Assembly (NCBI GenBank): GCA_036394195.1
Contig: DASWFO010000274.1
Span: forward strand, 8,818-72,817
Direction of reading: 5' to 3'
Source of the DNA: DATJPD01 sp036394195
Lineage (GTDB): Bacteria; Pseudomonadota; Alphaproteobacteria; CACIAM-22H2
Length of the DNA: 64,000 nucleotides
Shown here: one piece after another, positions 23,772 to 32,317 of the stretch
Numbering within the stretch: the first letter of the stretch is position 1
How the letters are laid out: every line of letters starts with the position of its first letter
Position numbers and translations under genes: made by a program
The notes under the pieces: model-generated
Told to the model about the DNA's origin: nothing
What the model saw: the letters and a program-made list of their open reading frames with translations, nothing else
Databases searched by the model: none

Positions 23772-25241
23772 CTATTCCGCCGACGATGCCGCGGCGGGCG
23801 TGTCGCGCAGCAGCCGGTCCTCGACCCGCGCGAACAGGATGAGGCCGATCAGGAAGCCCACGGCGCTGACGCCGAACATCACGCCGAACGCGCGCGCGAC
23901 GGCCTCTCGCGCCGCCGGGGCCAGCGCCTGGCTGACCAGATCCTGAAGCCCGCCCTCAAGGCCGCCCGGCAACGCGTCGGCGGCGAGGCCGAGCACCAGC
24001 GCCGATGACGCAGCGACGGCGATCGCCGCTCCCAGGGCGCGCACGAAGGTGAGTGCTCCGGACACCGCCCCGATGTCGCGCGGCGCCACGGCGTTCAGCG
24101 ACGCGACGCTGGCGCTCGGAAAGGTCGGCCCGAAGCCGCAGCCGGCGAGGGTGAGGAACGCCGCCGCGACCGCCGGTGAGACGCGGTCGGCGACGAACGC
24201 GAGCACCGCCATCGCCACGACCGCCACCGGCAGGCCGATCAGGGTCGGCAGCTTGTAGCGGCCGGACCGCTTGGCATGTCGCGCCGCGAAGTTCGAGGTG
24301 AGGCTGGTTGAGAGGACCACGGGAATGGTGAGGAGGCCGGCCTCGCTGGCCGACGTGCCGAGGGCGACCTGGAAATAGACCGGCGCCGCCACGGCGATGG
24401 CGAGGTAGGTGCCGTAGACGATGAAGCTGCTCGCGAGCAACGGCTTCAGCACGCCGTCGGCGAGAAAGCGGGGCGGCAGGACGGGCTCGGCGGCGCGCAG
24501 CTGCGCGTGCGCGAACACGGCGCAGAGAAGCGCCGACGCGGCGGCGAGGACCACGATCTCCGGCGAGGTCCACGCCAGCTTCTTGCCGCCGAGCGAGAGC
24601 ACCAGCAGCAGCGCCACGGTGGCACCCGACAGCGACACGATGCCGGCATAGTCGATCGGCCGCTTGTGGTGATGCACCGGCAGGCGGCGCAATGCGCGAT
24701 CGACGATGACGAGTGCTGCAGCTCCCACCGGCAGATTGATCCAGAAGATCCACGGCCAGCCCCAATATTGGGTCAGCAACCCGCCGAGGCTCGGCCCGAC
24801 GATCGACGTCGTCGCGAACACCAGCGAGAAATAACCGGAGTAGTGCGCACGCTGGCGCGGGCTGACCACATCGCCGATCACGGTCTGGCCGAGGGCGATC
24901 AGGCTGCCGCCGCCGAGACCCTGGACAGCCCGCGCCAGGATGAGGGGGATCATGCCGGTGGCCAGCGCGCATAGCGCCGAACCCAGCATGAAGATGCCGA
25001 GGGCGGCGACCAGCGAGCGCCGCCGTCCGTAGAGATCGCTGAGCTTGCCGGCGACCGGGCTGGCGCAGGTCGAGGTCAGGAGATAGGCCGAGACGATCCA
25101 CGACAGCAGCGACACGTCGCCAAGGTCGCGCGCCATGGCGGGTAGGGCGGTCGCGATGATCGTCTGGTCGACGGCGGCGAGCGCCATCGCCAGCAGCGCG
25201 CCGATCACCACGGCGCGGATTTCAGAAGCGGTCAGGAGCAT
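23772..25241 (-). CDS. MFS multidrug/metabolite transporter, DHA2 (14-span) type
   Basis: The 489-residue protein starts with the DHA2 pattern AVVIGALLAMALAAVDQTI then ATALPAMARDL. It carries the loop 2-3 motif GKLSDLYGRRR, the helix-4 GLGGGSLIALGQ segment and the helix-5 SIVGPSLGG motif C of proton-driven exporters. About 14 spans are visible. The ATG at 25241 places the first span as in relatives and suits the sigma-70-type promoter just upstream. It probably exports a drug or a toxic pathway intermediate. Confidence 0.87.
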   Translation of the reverse strand: MLLTASEIRAVVIGALLAMALAAVDQTIIATALPAMARDLGDVSLLSWIVSAYLLTSTCASPVAGKLSDLYGRRRSLVAALGIFMLGSALCALATGMIPLILARAVQGLGGGSLIALGQTVIGDVVSPRQRAHYSGYFSLVFATTSIVGPSLGGLLTQYWGWPWIFWINLPVGAAALVIVDRALRRLPVHHHKRPIDYAGIVSLSGATVALLLVLSLGGKKLAWTSPEIVVLAAASALLCAVFAHAQLRAAEPVLPPRFLADGVLKPLLASSFIVYGTYLAIAVAAPVYFQVALGTSASEAGLLTIPVVLSTSLTSNFAARHAKRSGRYKLPTLIGLPVAVVAMAVLAFVADRVSPAVAAAFLTLAGCGFGPTFPSASVASLNAVAPRDIGAVSGALTFVRALGAAIAVAASSALVLGLAADALPGGLEGGLQDLVSQALAPAAREAVARAFGVMFGVSAVGFLIGLILFARVEDRLLRDTPAAASSAE

Positions 25242-25305
25242 CGGCGGTTGTTCCGAAACGCGGTTAATTCCGGACGCCGTGCGTCGGCCTTCGGAACCGG
25301 CGCTA

Positions 25306-25334
25306 GCTATAGCGGCGGGGCGGGGCTTTGGCAA
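25306..25334 (-). promoter_or_regulatory. Sigma-70-type promoter for the MFS exporter
   Basis: The minus strand reads TTGCCA, 17 bp, TATAGC (5/6 and 4/6 matches to consensus). The predicted start lies about 55-60 bp before the ATG at 25241. Confidence 0.5.
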
Positions 25335-25365
25335 AACGGTCATGGAACGCCGGCGGGCGTGCCCC

Positions 25366-25381
25366 TGGCACCGGGTTTGCA
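25366..25381 (+). promoter_or_regulatory. Sigma-54-like promoter for the ring-opening hydrolase gene
   Basis: TGGCACC-GGGT-TTGCA matches the consensus TGGCACG-N4-TTGCW at all positions but one, with exact GG-N10-GC spacing. The predicted start near 25391 gives a 42-nt leader. It is the best single match to consensus in the window. Confidence 0.6.
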
Positions 25382-25432
25382 CCTGAAGGGACGGATATCA
25401 GGGCGCGCCCCGCCGGCTGATGAGCACGCTCC

Positions 25433-26536
25433 ATGTTTGAAGCACAAGTCCATACCGTTCCGCTGGCCAGCCCCGAAGACGTGGGGGCGGTCGAAGGGCT
25501 GTTCGATGCCGGCATCGTCGATCCGGCGCATGTCGTTGCCATCATGGCGCAAACCGAGGGCGACAGTTACGTCCGCGGCTATTCGACCCTGGCGCTGCAG
25601 CGGCTGTTTGCGCGCCGCCTTAACCTGTCGCTGGGTGAGCTTTCGGAGCGCATACCGATGCTGATGATCGCGGGCACGGCCGGCCTGATGAGCCCGCACG
25701 CCACCTTGTTCGTGAACAAGCCGGTCACCGGCAAGGCCGGAAACTGCGTGGCCCGCCTCGCGGTCGGCGTCGCCAGCACGCGGCCGCTGCTGCCGGAGGA
25801 ATACGGGACCACGACGCAGGTCGGGCTGGTGGCGGACAGCGTGCGCGCGGCGATGAAGGCCGCCGGCATCGAGGATGCCCAGGACGTCGTCAGCGTGGAG
25901 ATGAAATGCCCGCAAATGACTCCGCAGCGCATGGACGAGGCAACGGCGCGCGGCCGCACCGTCGTTTCGCTGACGCCGGCCGTCGCCTCCTCGATGAGCA
26001 GGGGTGCCGCCGCCTTGGGTGCCGCCGTGGCGCTCGGTGAGATTCCGGCCGGCGAAATCTCGGATTCGGTGATCGGGCGGCGGCCCGATCTCTACACGAC
26101 CCGCGGCTCGGCCACCGCCGGCAACGACCAGGTTGCGGTCCGCGTGGTGGTGATCGGCAACGTACCCGGGGCCCCCGGCGGCTACGTCGCGGCGCATAGC
26201 GTCATGGAACACCAGCTCGATGTCCTCGGCGCGCGGGCCGCATTCAAGGCGGCGGGCTTGCGGCTGGAAGACGGGATCCTCGTGCCCGAGGATCGGGCGA
26301 AGGTTGCGGCCGTCTTCGTCAACGCCGGCGCGGATTATCTGCCGCACTGCCTCGGGCGCCGGCACACCATGCGCTCCGACGTGCTTGCCCAATATTCCGG
26401 CCATGTCGCCAAGGCGGTGGCACATGCCAACGTATCGTCGATCGTCCAGGACACGCTGGTTCTGGGCAAGGCCGGCGCCGAGCACCAGGGCAAGCCGGGC
26501 TCGAACCTCGTGTGCGTGATCGCAAATCACGGATGA
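25433..26536 (+). CDS. Ring-opening amidohydrolase (cyanuric acid hydrolase / barbiturase family)
   Basis: The 367-residue protein belongs to the small three-repeat family that contains AtzD/TrzD cyanuric acid hydrolases and barbiturase. It shows the first-repeat MAQTEGDSYVRGYSTLAL segment, KCPQMTP in the second repeat, a GTAGLMSPH stretch, and the third-repeat GNVPGAPGGYVAAHSVMEHQLD and VFVNAGAD regions. These enzymes hydrolyse a cyclic imide-type C-N bond with Ser-Lys pairs, opening s-triazine or pyrimidine-trione rings. The family is narrow, so ring opening of an N-heterocycle is a well-based guess; which ring is not determined. Confidence 0.85.
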   Translation: MFEAQVHTVPLASPEDVGAVEGLFDAGIVDPAHVVAIMAQTEGDSYVRGYSTLALQRLFARRLNLSLGELSERIPMLMIAGTAGLMSPHATLFVNKPVTGKAGNCVARLAVGVASTRPLLPEEYGTTTQVGLVADSVRAAMKAAGIEDAQDVVSVEMKCPQMTPQRMDEATARGRTVVSLTPAVASSMSRGAAALGAAVALGEIPAGEISDSVIGRRPDLYTTRGSATAGNDQVAVRVVVIGNVPGAPGGYVAAHSVMEHQLDVLGARAAFKAAGLRLEDGILVPEDRAKVAAVFVNAGADYLPHCLGRRHTMRSDVLAQYSGHVAKAVAHANVSSIVQDTLVLGKAGAEHQGKPGSNLVCVIANHG

Positions 26537-26589
26537 AGCGGCTGGGCTAGAGCGGGGACTGGCGCTGAGCCGGCCAGTTCCCGCGTTGC

Positions 26590-27081
26590 TCATAAACTCG
26601 CCAGTTGCCGGTAGCGGCTCGCGTGGAATACCAGCGGGCTCACCTCTGGCTGAATTTTGAGCGTTTCGATCTGCAGCAAGACGATCTCGTGATCGCCGGC
26701 GGCGATCCGCTGATGGATTGAGCAGTCGAGCCAGACGGCGGCGCCGCCGATGAAAACGGCACCTTCCCTGGTCGAATGCCAGGCAATGCCCGCAAACCGG
26801 TCACCGGCCTTGGCGGCGAGCTGCCGGGACGCGATCTCCTGGGTCGCGGCCAGGAAGCTGACGCCCAGCCGCTGTGCCGGCGCTAGCTTCCGCCATGTGC
26901 TCGAGCTGTTCTGCATGCACACCGACACCAGCGGCGGTTCGAGCGAGACCGAGGTGAACGAGCTCGCTGCCATGCCGACCGGCACGCCGTCGACCAAGGC
27001 GCAGATGGCGGTGACACCGGTGGGAAAACAGGCAAACGCGTGGCGGGGATCGACGTCGTCGACCGGCATCATGGCGTTCAT
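26590..27081 (-). CDS. Flavin reductase (HpaC/RutF-like)
   Basis: The 163-residue flavin_reduct domain protein has FPTGVTAICALVDGVPVGM at about 19-37, ASSFTSVSLEPPLVSV at 39-54, the NSSSTWRKL motif at about 58-66 and HEIVLLQIE near 137-145. It supplies reduced FMN to two-component monooxygenases, several of which are encoded to the right. The start is set by an ATGA overlap with the upstream FMN reductase gene, so the two are coupled. Confidence 0.88.
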   Translation of the reverse strand: MNAMMPVDDVDPRHAFACFPTGVTAICALVDGVPVGMAASSFTSVSLEPPLVSVCMQNSSSTWRKLAPAQRLGVSFLAATQEIASRQLAAKAGDRFAGIAWHSTREGAVFIGGAAVWLDCSIHQRIAAGDHEIVLLQIETLKIQPEVSPLVFHASRYRQLASL

Positions 27082-27584
27082 GGCACCGTCTCCAGAGCCG
27101 GTAGAAGCTTGCGCGCGCGCCCCGCCCACGCATCGAGCCGCGGGTCTTCGGCGAAGCTCTTGTCGATCAGATACAGCCCGGCCGCCGGACAGATCGCACC
27201 CAGCTCCACCAGCACCGGCTTCAAGAGCAGATCTGGCGCCATCGCATGCGCGGGGCCGGCGCCCAGCATGAGCGGGAAGGCCGTCACGCTGGCCAATCCG
27301 TCGGGCGGAAACTGGTCCAGGAACAGCTTGAGAAGCCCCGTATATGTGGCTTTGAACGTCGGGCTTGCGAACACCACGACCGGCGTGCGCTGGATCGACT
27401 GGATCGCCTCGGCGATGGCAGTGTTGCCGAACTCGAGCAGGCCCGGACCGAGATCGACCAGATCGAGCACGATATCGGGATCCTGCCCCGTGAGCTTCTG
27501 CGCGACCAGAATGCCGGCGTCGCGGGTGCGCGACTTCGGTTTTGGATTTCCCACCACCACGGCGGTCTTCAGGCCCGAACCCAT
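27078..27584 (-). CDS. NADPH-dependent FMN reductase (SsuE/MsuE-like)
   Basis: The 168-residue flavodoxin-like protein has VVVGNPKPKSRTRDAG at about 8-23 for the FMN phosphate and the VVFASPTFKATYTGLLKLFLDQF region at about 72-94, as in SsuE/MsuE-type reductases. It reduces FMN for the LLM monooxygenases. The ATG has GAGGGGAG upstream; the longer frame lacks one. Having two kinds of flavin reductase in one operon fits the large number of FMNH2-dependent oxygenases divergently encoded next door. Confidence 0.87.
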   Translation of the reverse strand: MGSGLKTAVVVGNPKPKSRTRDAGILVAQKLTGQDPDIVLDLVDLGPGLLEFGNTAIAEAIQSIQRTPVVVFASPTFKATYTGLLKLFLDQFPPDGLASVTAFPLMLGAGPAHAMAPDLLLKPVLVELGAICPAAGLYLIDKSFAEDPRLDAWAGRARKLLPALETVP

Positions 27585-27649
27585 GTGTCGATCTCCCCTC
27601 GTGACCGACGCGGCATGACAGCGGCGTCGCAAACTCGGGGAGAGCAGAA

Positions 27650-27664
27650 CCAAGATTCATGCCA
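27650..27664 (-). promoter_or_regulatory. Sigma-54-like core for the flavin reductase operon
   Basis: The minus strand reads TGGCATG-AATC-TTGG. The -24 half is good, but the -12 GC is replaced by GG, so it is weaker. The predicted start near 27638 gives a 54-nt leader before the FMN reductase ATG. Confidence 0.35.
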
Positions 27665-27724
27665 GCGCCATTTTGGCGCGCCGCCGCGGTTCCCGGCGCT
27701 CGAACGCCGGTGCCGCGTCTTAAT

Positions 27725-27760
27725 TTGTGTGCGCTGCACCAAATTTTCATCACGCATATA
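27725..27760. promoter_or_regulatory. Shared upstream element, copy A (candidate activator site)
   Basis: This 36-bp block matches the one at 41535-41570 in 28 positions, with an unbroken common core TTTTCATCACGC preceded by CCAA. Its left half contains a GTGC-GCT-GCAC dyad. It lies 111 bp before the rightward sigma-54-like core, a usual distance for enhancer-binding activators, and about 60 bp from the leftward one. Confidence 0.6.
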
Positions 27761-27870
27761 AATCTGGGGTTCGGAGCCGACTGCCTGTTTGCTGGACAGT
27801 TCGACGCCGCCTCGAGGGAAAAGCCAGCCGCCGCAACGGGTCAACACTGCCTAAAACTGGGCGCCTGGGC

Positions 27871-27885
27871 TGGCACGATTCTTGT
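27871..27885 (+). promoter_or_regulatory. Sigma-54-like promoter for the monooxygenase/ABC array
   Basis: TGGCACG-ATTC-TTGT has a perfect -24 half and GG-N10-GT. The identical 14-base core recurs at 41691. A start near 27896 would exclude the in-frame ATGs at 27892 and 27895, which supports the permease start at 27949. Confidence 0.6.
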
Positions 27886-27948
27886 GTGTGCATGATGCAG
27901 CGCAGAAAAATCGCCCCATCCCGCGTCATCGCAAATGGACCGCTCACG

Positions 27949-28803
27949 ATGGCCCCACCGTCCGCGACAGCCGACTATGCCGCCCCGCTTGCCGCACCCA
28001 GTGCGGAGCGCATCACGGCCAAGATCAGCCGCTGGATCGAGACCTACTCGGGCGACCGCCTGATCAAGGGCGCGTCGGTGCTGACGCTCGTGGGGCTGTG
28101 GTATTTCGGCGCATTCATGCTGCCGTCGAGCGTCATGCCGGCGCCGCACGTCGTGGTCGGCGTGCTGTGGCAGGAGGTGACCGCCGGTCCGATCTGGCGC
28201 GACGTGGCGATCACTCTGACGCGCATCGCGCTCGCGTTTTCGACCGCGATGTCCATCGCCATCGTCCTCGGCTTCGCGATGGGGCTGTCGAAACGCGCCG
28301 AGCATTTCTTCGACGTGTGGGTGGTCGGCGGCATCACGGTGCCGAGCCTGGTGCTGATCCTGACCATCTTCATGATCATCGGGCTGAACGAGAAAGCGGC
28401 GATCATCGCCGCGGCCCTGCCGGTCATCCCGATCCTCACCATCAACATCTGGGAGGGCATCAAGGGCGTCGACCAGAAGCTGATCGACATGTCGCGCGCC
28501 TTCCATGCCCGCCAGTCGCGGATCATCCTCTCGGTCATCGCACCGCAGATCGCGCCGACCCTGATGGCCTCGGCGCGGTTCGGCCTCGGCCTGATCTGGA
28601 AGATGACGCTGTTCGTCGAGCTTCTCGGGCGCAGCGACGGCGTCGGCTACAAGATCGAGTTCTATTACCAGATGTTCAACATGAGCGAAGTGCTGGCGCA
28701 CGCGCTCCTGTTCCTGTTCATCATGCTGTTCCTCGAGATCGTCGTGCTCGGCAAGCTCGAAGCCCGCCTGTTCCGGTGGCGGCCGACGCGCCGTAAGCTG
28801 TGA
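27949..28803 (+). CDS. ABC transporter permease (SsuC/TauC type) of the monooxygenase array
   Basis: The 284-residue protein has about six to seven spans and the BPD-transport domain, including LIDMSRAFHARQSRIIL then SVIAPQIAPTLMASARFGLG, which corresponds to the cytoplasmic EAA loop. It is the only permease in the array, while five binding-protein genes follow downstream in the same direction. The start was chosen downstream of the predicted transcription start; longer in-frame starts would give a basic, non-conserved N-terminal tail. Confidence 0.87.
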   Translation: MAPPSATADYAAPLAAPSAERITAKISRWIETYSGDRLIKGASVLTLVGLWYFGAFMLPSSVMPAPHVVVGVLWQEVTAGPIWRDVAITLTRIALAFSTAMSIAIVLGFAMGLSKRAEHFFDVWVVGGITVPSLVLILTIFMIIGLNEKAAIIAAALPVIPILTINIWEGIKGVDQKLIDMSRAFHARQSRIILSVIAPQIAPTLMASARFGLGLIWKMTLFVELLGRSDGVGYKIEFYYQMFNMSEVLAHALLFLFIMLFLEIVVLGKLEARLFRWRPTRRKL

Positions 28804-28846
28804 CGACACCGCCGGCCCGGCCGCCCCCCGCGCAGCGATCGATCTC

Positions 28847-29644
28847 ATGAGCAGCGTCGCGTCGATCGAGATCAACAAGGTCAGCAAGACGTTCCCGGGC
28901 AAGAGCGGCCAGGGCGGCTGGAAGGCGCTCGACGGCGCCACGTTCACCGTCAAGCCCGGCGAGTTCGTGTGCATCCTGGGACCGTCGGGATGCGGCAAAT
29001 CGACGCTGCTGAACATCCTCGGCGGCCTCGACGACCAGTACGAGGGTGTCGCGTCGATCCTCGGCCGGCCGGTGGACGAGCAGATCGCCAACGGTGTCCG
29101 CGTCGCCTACGTGTTCCAGGAACCGCGGCTGATGCCCTGGCGGACGGTGCGCTCGAACATCGAGTTCGCGCTCCAGGCCGCCGGTTTCGCGGCCGCGGAG
29201 TGGCCGGAGCGCATCGACCGCTGCCTGGCCCTGGTCGAGCTCTCGGCGTTCGGCGACTTCTATCCGCTTCAGCTCTCCGGCGGCATGCAGCAGCGCGCCT
29301 CCATCGCGCGGGCCTTCTCCATCGAGCCCGAAGTGCTGCTGATGGACGAGCCGTTCAGCGCGCTCGACGAGCTCACGGCGCGCCGCCTGCGCCAGCAGCT
29401 GCTGACGATCTGGAGCAAGTTCCGCTCCACCGTCCTGTTCGTCACCCACAACGCCTTCGAGGCCACGTTCCTCAGCGACCGCATCCTGATGATGACCAAG
29501 GGGCCGGGCGGTCGGTTCTGCGACGAGATCGGGCTTCAGGCCCTGACTCGGCCGCGGTCTTACGAGGACGTCCGCGTGTTCGAGACCAGCAAGGCCGTGG
29601 TCGAGCGGCTGGTCGGCCATGTCGGCAGTATCGACAAGGATTGA
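28847..29644 (+). CDS. ABC transporter ATP-binding protein (SsuB/TauB type) of the array
   Basis: The 265-residue ATPase has GPSGCGKST at 45-53, the YVFQEPRLMPWRT Q-loop, YPLQLSGGMQQR, VLLMDEPFSALDE and the FVTHN switch. It follows the permease by 43 bp and precedes the first monooxygenase by 17 bp, so it is in the same operon. As the only ATPase here, it presumably powers uptake for all five receptors. Confidence 0.9.
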   Translation: MSSVASIEINKVSKTFPGKSGQGGWKALDGATFTVKPGEFVCILGPSGCGKSTLLNILGGLDDQYEGVASILGRPVDEQIANGVRVAYVFQEPRLMPWRTVRSNIEFALQAAGFAAAEWPERIDRCLALVELSAFGDFYPLQLSGGMQQRASIARAFSIEPEVLLMDEPFSALDELTARRLRQQLLTIWSKFRSTVLFVTHNAFEATFLSDRILMMTKGPGGRFCDEIGLQALTRPRSYEDVRVFETSKAVVERLVGHVGSIDKD

Positions 29645-29661
29645 AACCCGACGGGGGAACG

Positions 29662-30960
29662 ATGTCGCAGAAGAAATTCCATCTTGCCTGGTTTACCAAT
29701 TTTGCCCTCGACGAATGGAACGAGCCGTTCGCGTCGGCTGGCGGAAATCCGTGGACGGGCGAGTTCTATGTCGAGTTCGCGCAGGCGCTGGAGCGCGCCC
29801 GGTTCGACTACATGATCCTCGAAGACACCTTGATGGTGTCCGAGGCGTTCGGCGGCAGCATGCAGACCTGCCTCAAGGCCGGCATCCAGGTGCCCAAGCA
29901 CGACCCGGCGCCGCTGGCGGCCGTGATCGGCGCCCAGACCCGGCATATCGGCGTCGTGGCCACGATGTCGACGCTCGGCTACTCGCCGTTCCTGCTGGCG
30001 CGTCTGTCCGCCACCATCGACCACATCGCGCGCGGCCGCTTCGGCTGGAACATCGTGACCAGCGGCGAAGACGCGGCGGCGCAGAATTTCGGCCTGCCGA
30101 AGCTGCCAGAGCACGACCTTCGCTACGAGATCGCCGATGAGTTCATGGAGGCCGTCAACAAGCTCTTCGCGTCTTGGGATCCCGACGCGGTGGTGATGGA
30201 CCGCAAGACCGGGACCTATGCCGACTATCGGAAGGTGAAGCCGATCAATTTCGAAGGCCGCTATTTCAAGTCGCGCGGCCCGCTCAACACCGCACCGTCG
30301 CCGCAGGGCCGGCCGGCTTATATCCAGGCCGGCGGCTCGGAGAAGGGCCGCGACTTCGCCGCCAAGTACGCCGACTCGATCATCGCCGGTGCCAACGGCA
30401 ACAAGGCCAAGAAGGAGTTCCGCGACGACGTCCGCCGGCGCGCCGCGAAGTTCGGGCGCAATCCCGACGATATCAAGATCCTGTTCCTCTACGCGCCGGT
30501 GATGGGCGAGACCGAGGAGAGCGCCAAGGCGACGTTCGAGCGCGGCGCCGCGCAGCCCCGCTTCATCGAGCGCCGGCTGGTCATGATGAGCGGCATCACC
30601 GATATCGACTTCTCGAAATTCGACATCGACAAGCCGCTGCCCGAAAACCTGACGACCAATGGTGAGTCGACCTCGCTGAAGCGGTTCGCCCAGTTCGGCA
30701 GCGGCAAGCCGGTGCGGCAGCTGGTGAAGGAGGGGACCGTCGATTTCGTCGGCACGCCCGACCAGGTGGCCGACCACATGGCGCAGGTCATGGAAGAGGT
30801 CGGCGGCGACGGCTTCCTGATCCGCCACCCGTTCCACCACATCAATCGGCGCTACATCCTGGAGGTGACGGAAGGGCTCGTCCCGGCGTTGCAGAAGCGC
30901 GGGCTGGTGCGGACCGAATACACGAAGCCGACCTTGCGCGACACGCTTCTGGAATTCTGA
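29662..30960 (+). CDS. NtaA/SnaA/DszA-family FMNH2-dependent monooxygenase, type A copy 1
   Basis: The 432-residue protein has the NTA-monooxygenase hallmarks: LAWFTNFALDEWNEPFASAG at the start, RGRFGWNIVTSGEDAAAQNF at about 124-143, PEHDLRYEIADEFMEAV, GRYFKSRGPLNTAPSPQGRP and the flavin-loop motif YIQAGGSEKGRDFAAKYAD. Family members oxidise nitrilotriacetate, EDTA, sulfones or dimethylsulfide with FMNH2 from a separate reductase. GGGGGAA precedes the ATG. It is closely similar throughout to the copy at 35745, showing a local duplication. Confidence 0.87.
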   Translation: MSQKKFHLAWFTNFALDEWNEPFASAGGNPWTGEFYVEFAQALERARFDYMILEDTLMVSEAFGGSMQTCLKAGIQVPKHDPAPLAAVIGAQTRHIGVVATMSTLGYSPFLLARLSATIDHIARGRFGWNIVTSGEDAAAQNFGLPKLPEHDLRYEIADEFMEAVNKLFASWDPDAVVMDRKTGTYADYRKVKPINFEGRYFKSRGPLNTAPSPQGRPAYIQAGGSEKGRDFAAKYADSIIAGANGNKAKKEFRDDVRRRAAKFGRNPDDIKILFLYAPVMGETEESAKATFERGAAQPRFIERRLVMMSGITDIDFSKFDIDKPLPENLTTNGESTSLKRFAQFGSGKPVRQLVKEGTVDFVGTPDQVADHMAQVMEEVGGDGFLIRHPFHHINRRYILEVTEGLVPALQKRGLVRTEYTKPTLRDTLLEF

Positions 30961-30970
30961 GGTCGCGCGC

Positions 30971-32317
30971 ATGAAGACGAAGATGCACCTCGCCTTCGAC
31001 CTGTCATGGACGCACATGGACGGGCGCTGGCGCGTGCCCGGTTCGTGGAGCGGCTCGGTCTTTCCCGACCTCACCATCTACAAAGAGGTCGCCAGCATCG
31101 CCGAGCGCGGCTGCATCGACATGATCTTCGTCGGCGACAATCCCGGCGTCCACAGCACGTGGCGGAGCTCGACCGACGAGACGGTGCGGTGGGGCGTCGG
31201 CTTCCCGCGCCAGGACATGAGCCCGACGATCGCGGTGATGTCGCAGCACACCAAGCACGTGGGCTTCGGCCTTACTTATTCGTCGACCTACATGCACCCG
31301 TTCTACGTGGCGCGCCTCCTGAACTCGCTCGACCACGTCACCAGCGGCCGCATGGCCTTCAACGTGGTCGCCTCGACCAACCGCGCCGGGGCGGCGAATT
31401 ACGGCTTCGACGAGCTCATGGAGCACAATTCGCGCTACGAGCGGATGGAGGAGTTCGTCGACGTCTGCAAGGCGCTGTGGGCCAGCGTCGACCCCGACGC
31501 CTTCGTCTGGGACCGCGAGAGCGGCATTGTGGTCGGCGAGCCGAGCAAGGTGAAGCCGATCAACCACGCCGGCGAGTTCTTCAAGGTCAAGGGGCCGCTC
31601 AGCTGCGTGCCATCGCCGCAGACGCGGCCGGTGCTCATCCAGGCTGGCGGCTCGCCGCGCGGCATCAAGGCGTCGGCCCATTTCGCCGACTGCGTCTTCG
31701 GCGCCGGCAAGCCGGTCAAGCAGAAGGCCAAGCATCGGCAGGATCTCGACCGCGAGCTGGCGGCGAAAGGCCGCGATTCCAGCAAGGTCGGCATCCTGTG
31801 GGACATCATCCTGGTGATCGGCGAGACCGAGGAGGACGCCAAGCGGCGCCGCGAGCAGATCCTCGACGTGATGCCGTTCGAGGCCGTCGGCTCGTGGATC
31901 TCCGCGAACTCGGGATTCGATTTCTCGAAACTGCCGGCGAAGTTCAAGCTCAATGAGCTGAATGCGGAGATCGCGGCGACCCAGGCCTCGCCGGTGGGCT
32001 TCGTGCACAAGATGGCGGTGGAAGTGGGCGGGGACGTCGAGGTGACCCGCGACGAGTTCTTCGAGCGCGCCCGACTCGCCGCCACGGCCTACGATCATAC
32101 GATCTGCGGAACCGCAGCGCAGGTCGCCGACCAGCTGGAAGAGGAGTTCGAGGCCACCGGCAGCCGAGGCGGTTTCATGATCGCGCATCCGATCGCGACG
32201 CCGCGCGACCTCCTCAATGTCGTCGACTTCCTCATCCCCGAGCTGCAGCGCCGCGGCCGCTTCCGCACCGAATACGAAGGCCGCACCTTAATGGAAAACC
32301 TGGGAGCCGCCGGATGA
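30971..32317 (+). CDS. NtaA-like FMNH2-dependent monooxygenase, type B copy 1
   Basis: The 448-residue LLM protein belongs to a second subgroup found three times in the array. It begins KTKMHLAFDLSWTHMDGRWR, has SSTYMHPFYVARLLNSLDHV then RMAFNVVAST, ANYGFDELMEHNSRYERMEE, and the QAGGSPRGIKASAHFAD loop, and ends RRRGRFRTEYEGRTL. It starts ten bases after the type A gene and overlaps the next binding-protein gene by ATGA. Type A and B genes adjacent in the same order also occur at 35745-38431, suggesting that they act together or on related substrates. Confidence 0.86.
   Translation: MKTKMHLAFDLSWTHMDGRWRVPGSWSGSVFPDLTIYKEVASIAERGCIDMIFVGDNPGVHSTWRSSTDETVRWGVGFPRQDMSPTIAVMSQHTKHVGFGLTYSSTYMHPFYVARLLNSLDHVTSGRMAFNVVASTNRAGAANYGFDELMEHNSRYERMEEFVDVCKALWASVDPDAFVWDRESGIVVGEPSKVKPINHAGEFFKVKGPLSCVPSPQTRPVLIQAGGSPRGIKASAHFADCVFGAGKPVKQKAKHRQDLDRELAAKGRDSSKVGILWDIILVIGETEEDAKRRREQILDVMPFEAVGSWISANSGFDFSKLPAKFKLNELNAEIAATQASPVGFVHKMAVEVGGDVEVTRDEFFERARLAATAYDHTICGTAAQVADQLEEEFEATGSRGGFMIAHPIATPRDLLNVVDFLIPELQRRGRFRTEYEGRTLMENLGAAG

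Larger units (their letters stand above)
27585..27948. promoter_or_regulatory. 364-bp divergent control region
   Basis: No credible gene lies here. It contains two divergent sigma-54-like cores, the 36-bp upstream element shared with the next operon, and two dyads: GCGCCA-TTT-TGGCGC at 27665-27679, abutting the leftward core, and CCGGCG-N6-CGCCGG at 27693-27710. Its right half (from about 27819) is colinear with the region before 41797, including an AAAAGCC-N7-GCAAC block 52-53 bp before each promoter. Confidence 0.6.

Noticed and set aside
27727..27948. Longer N-terminus for the array permease
   Set aside because: The extension would start before the predicted transcription start and cross the promoter core; the extra residues are basic and unlike a permease.
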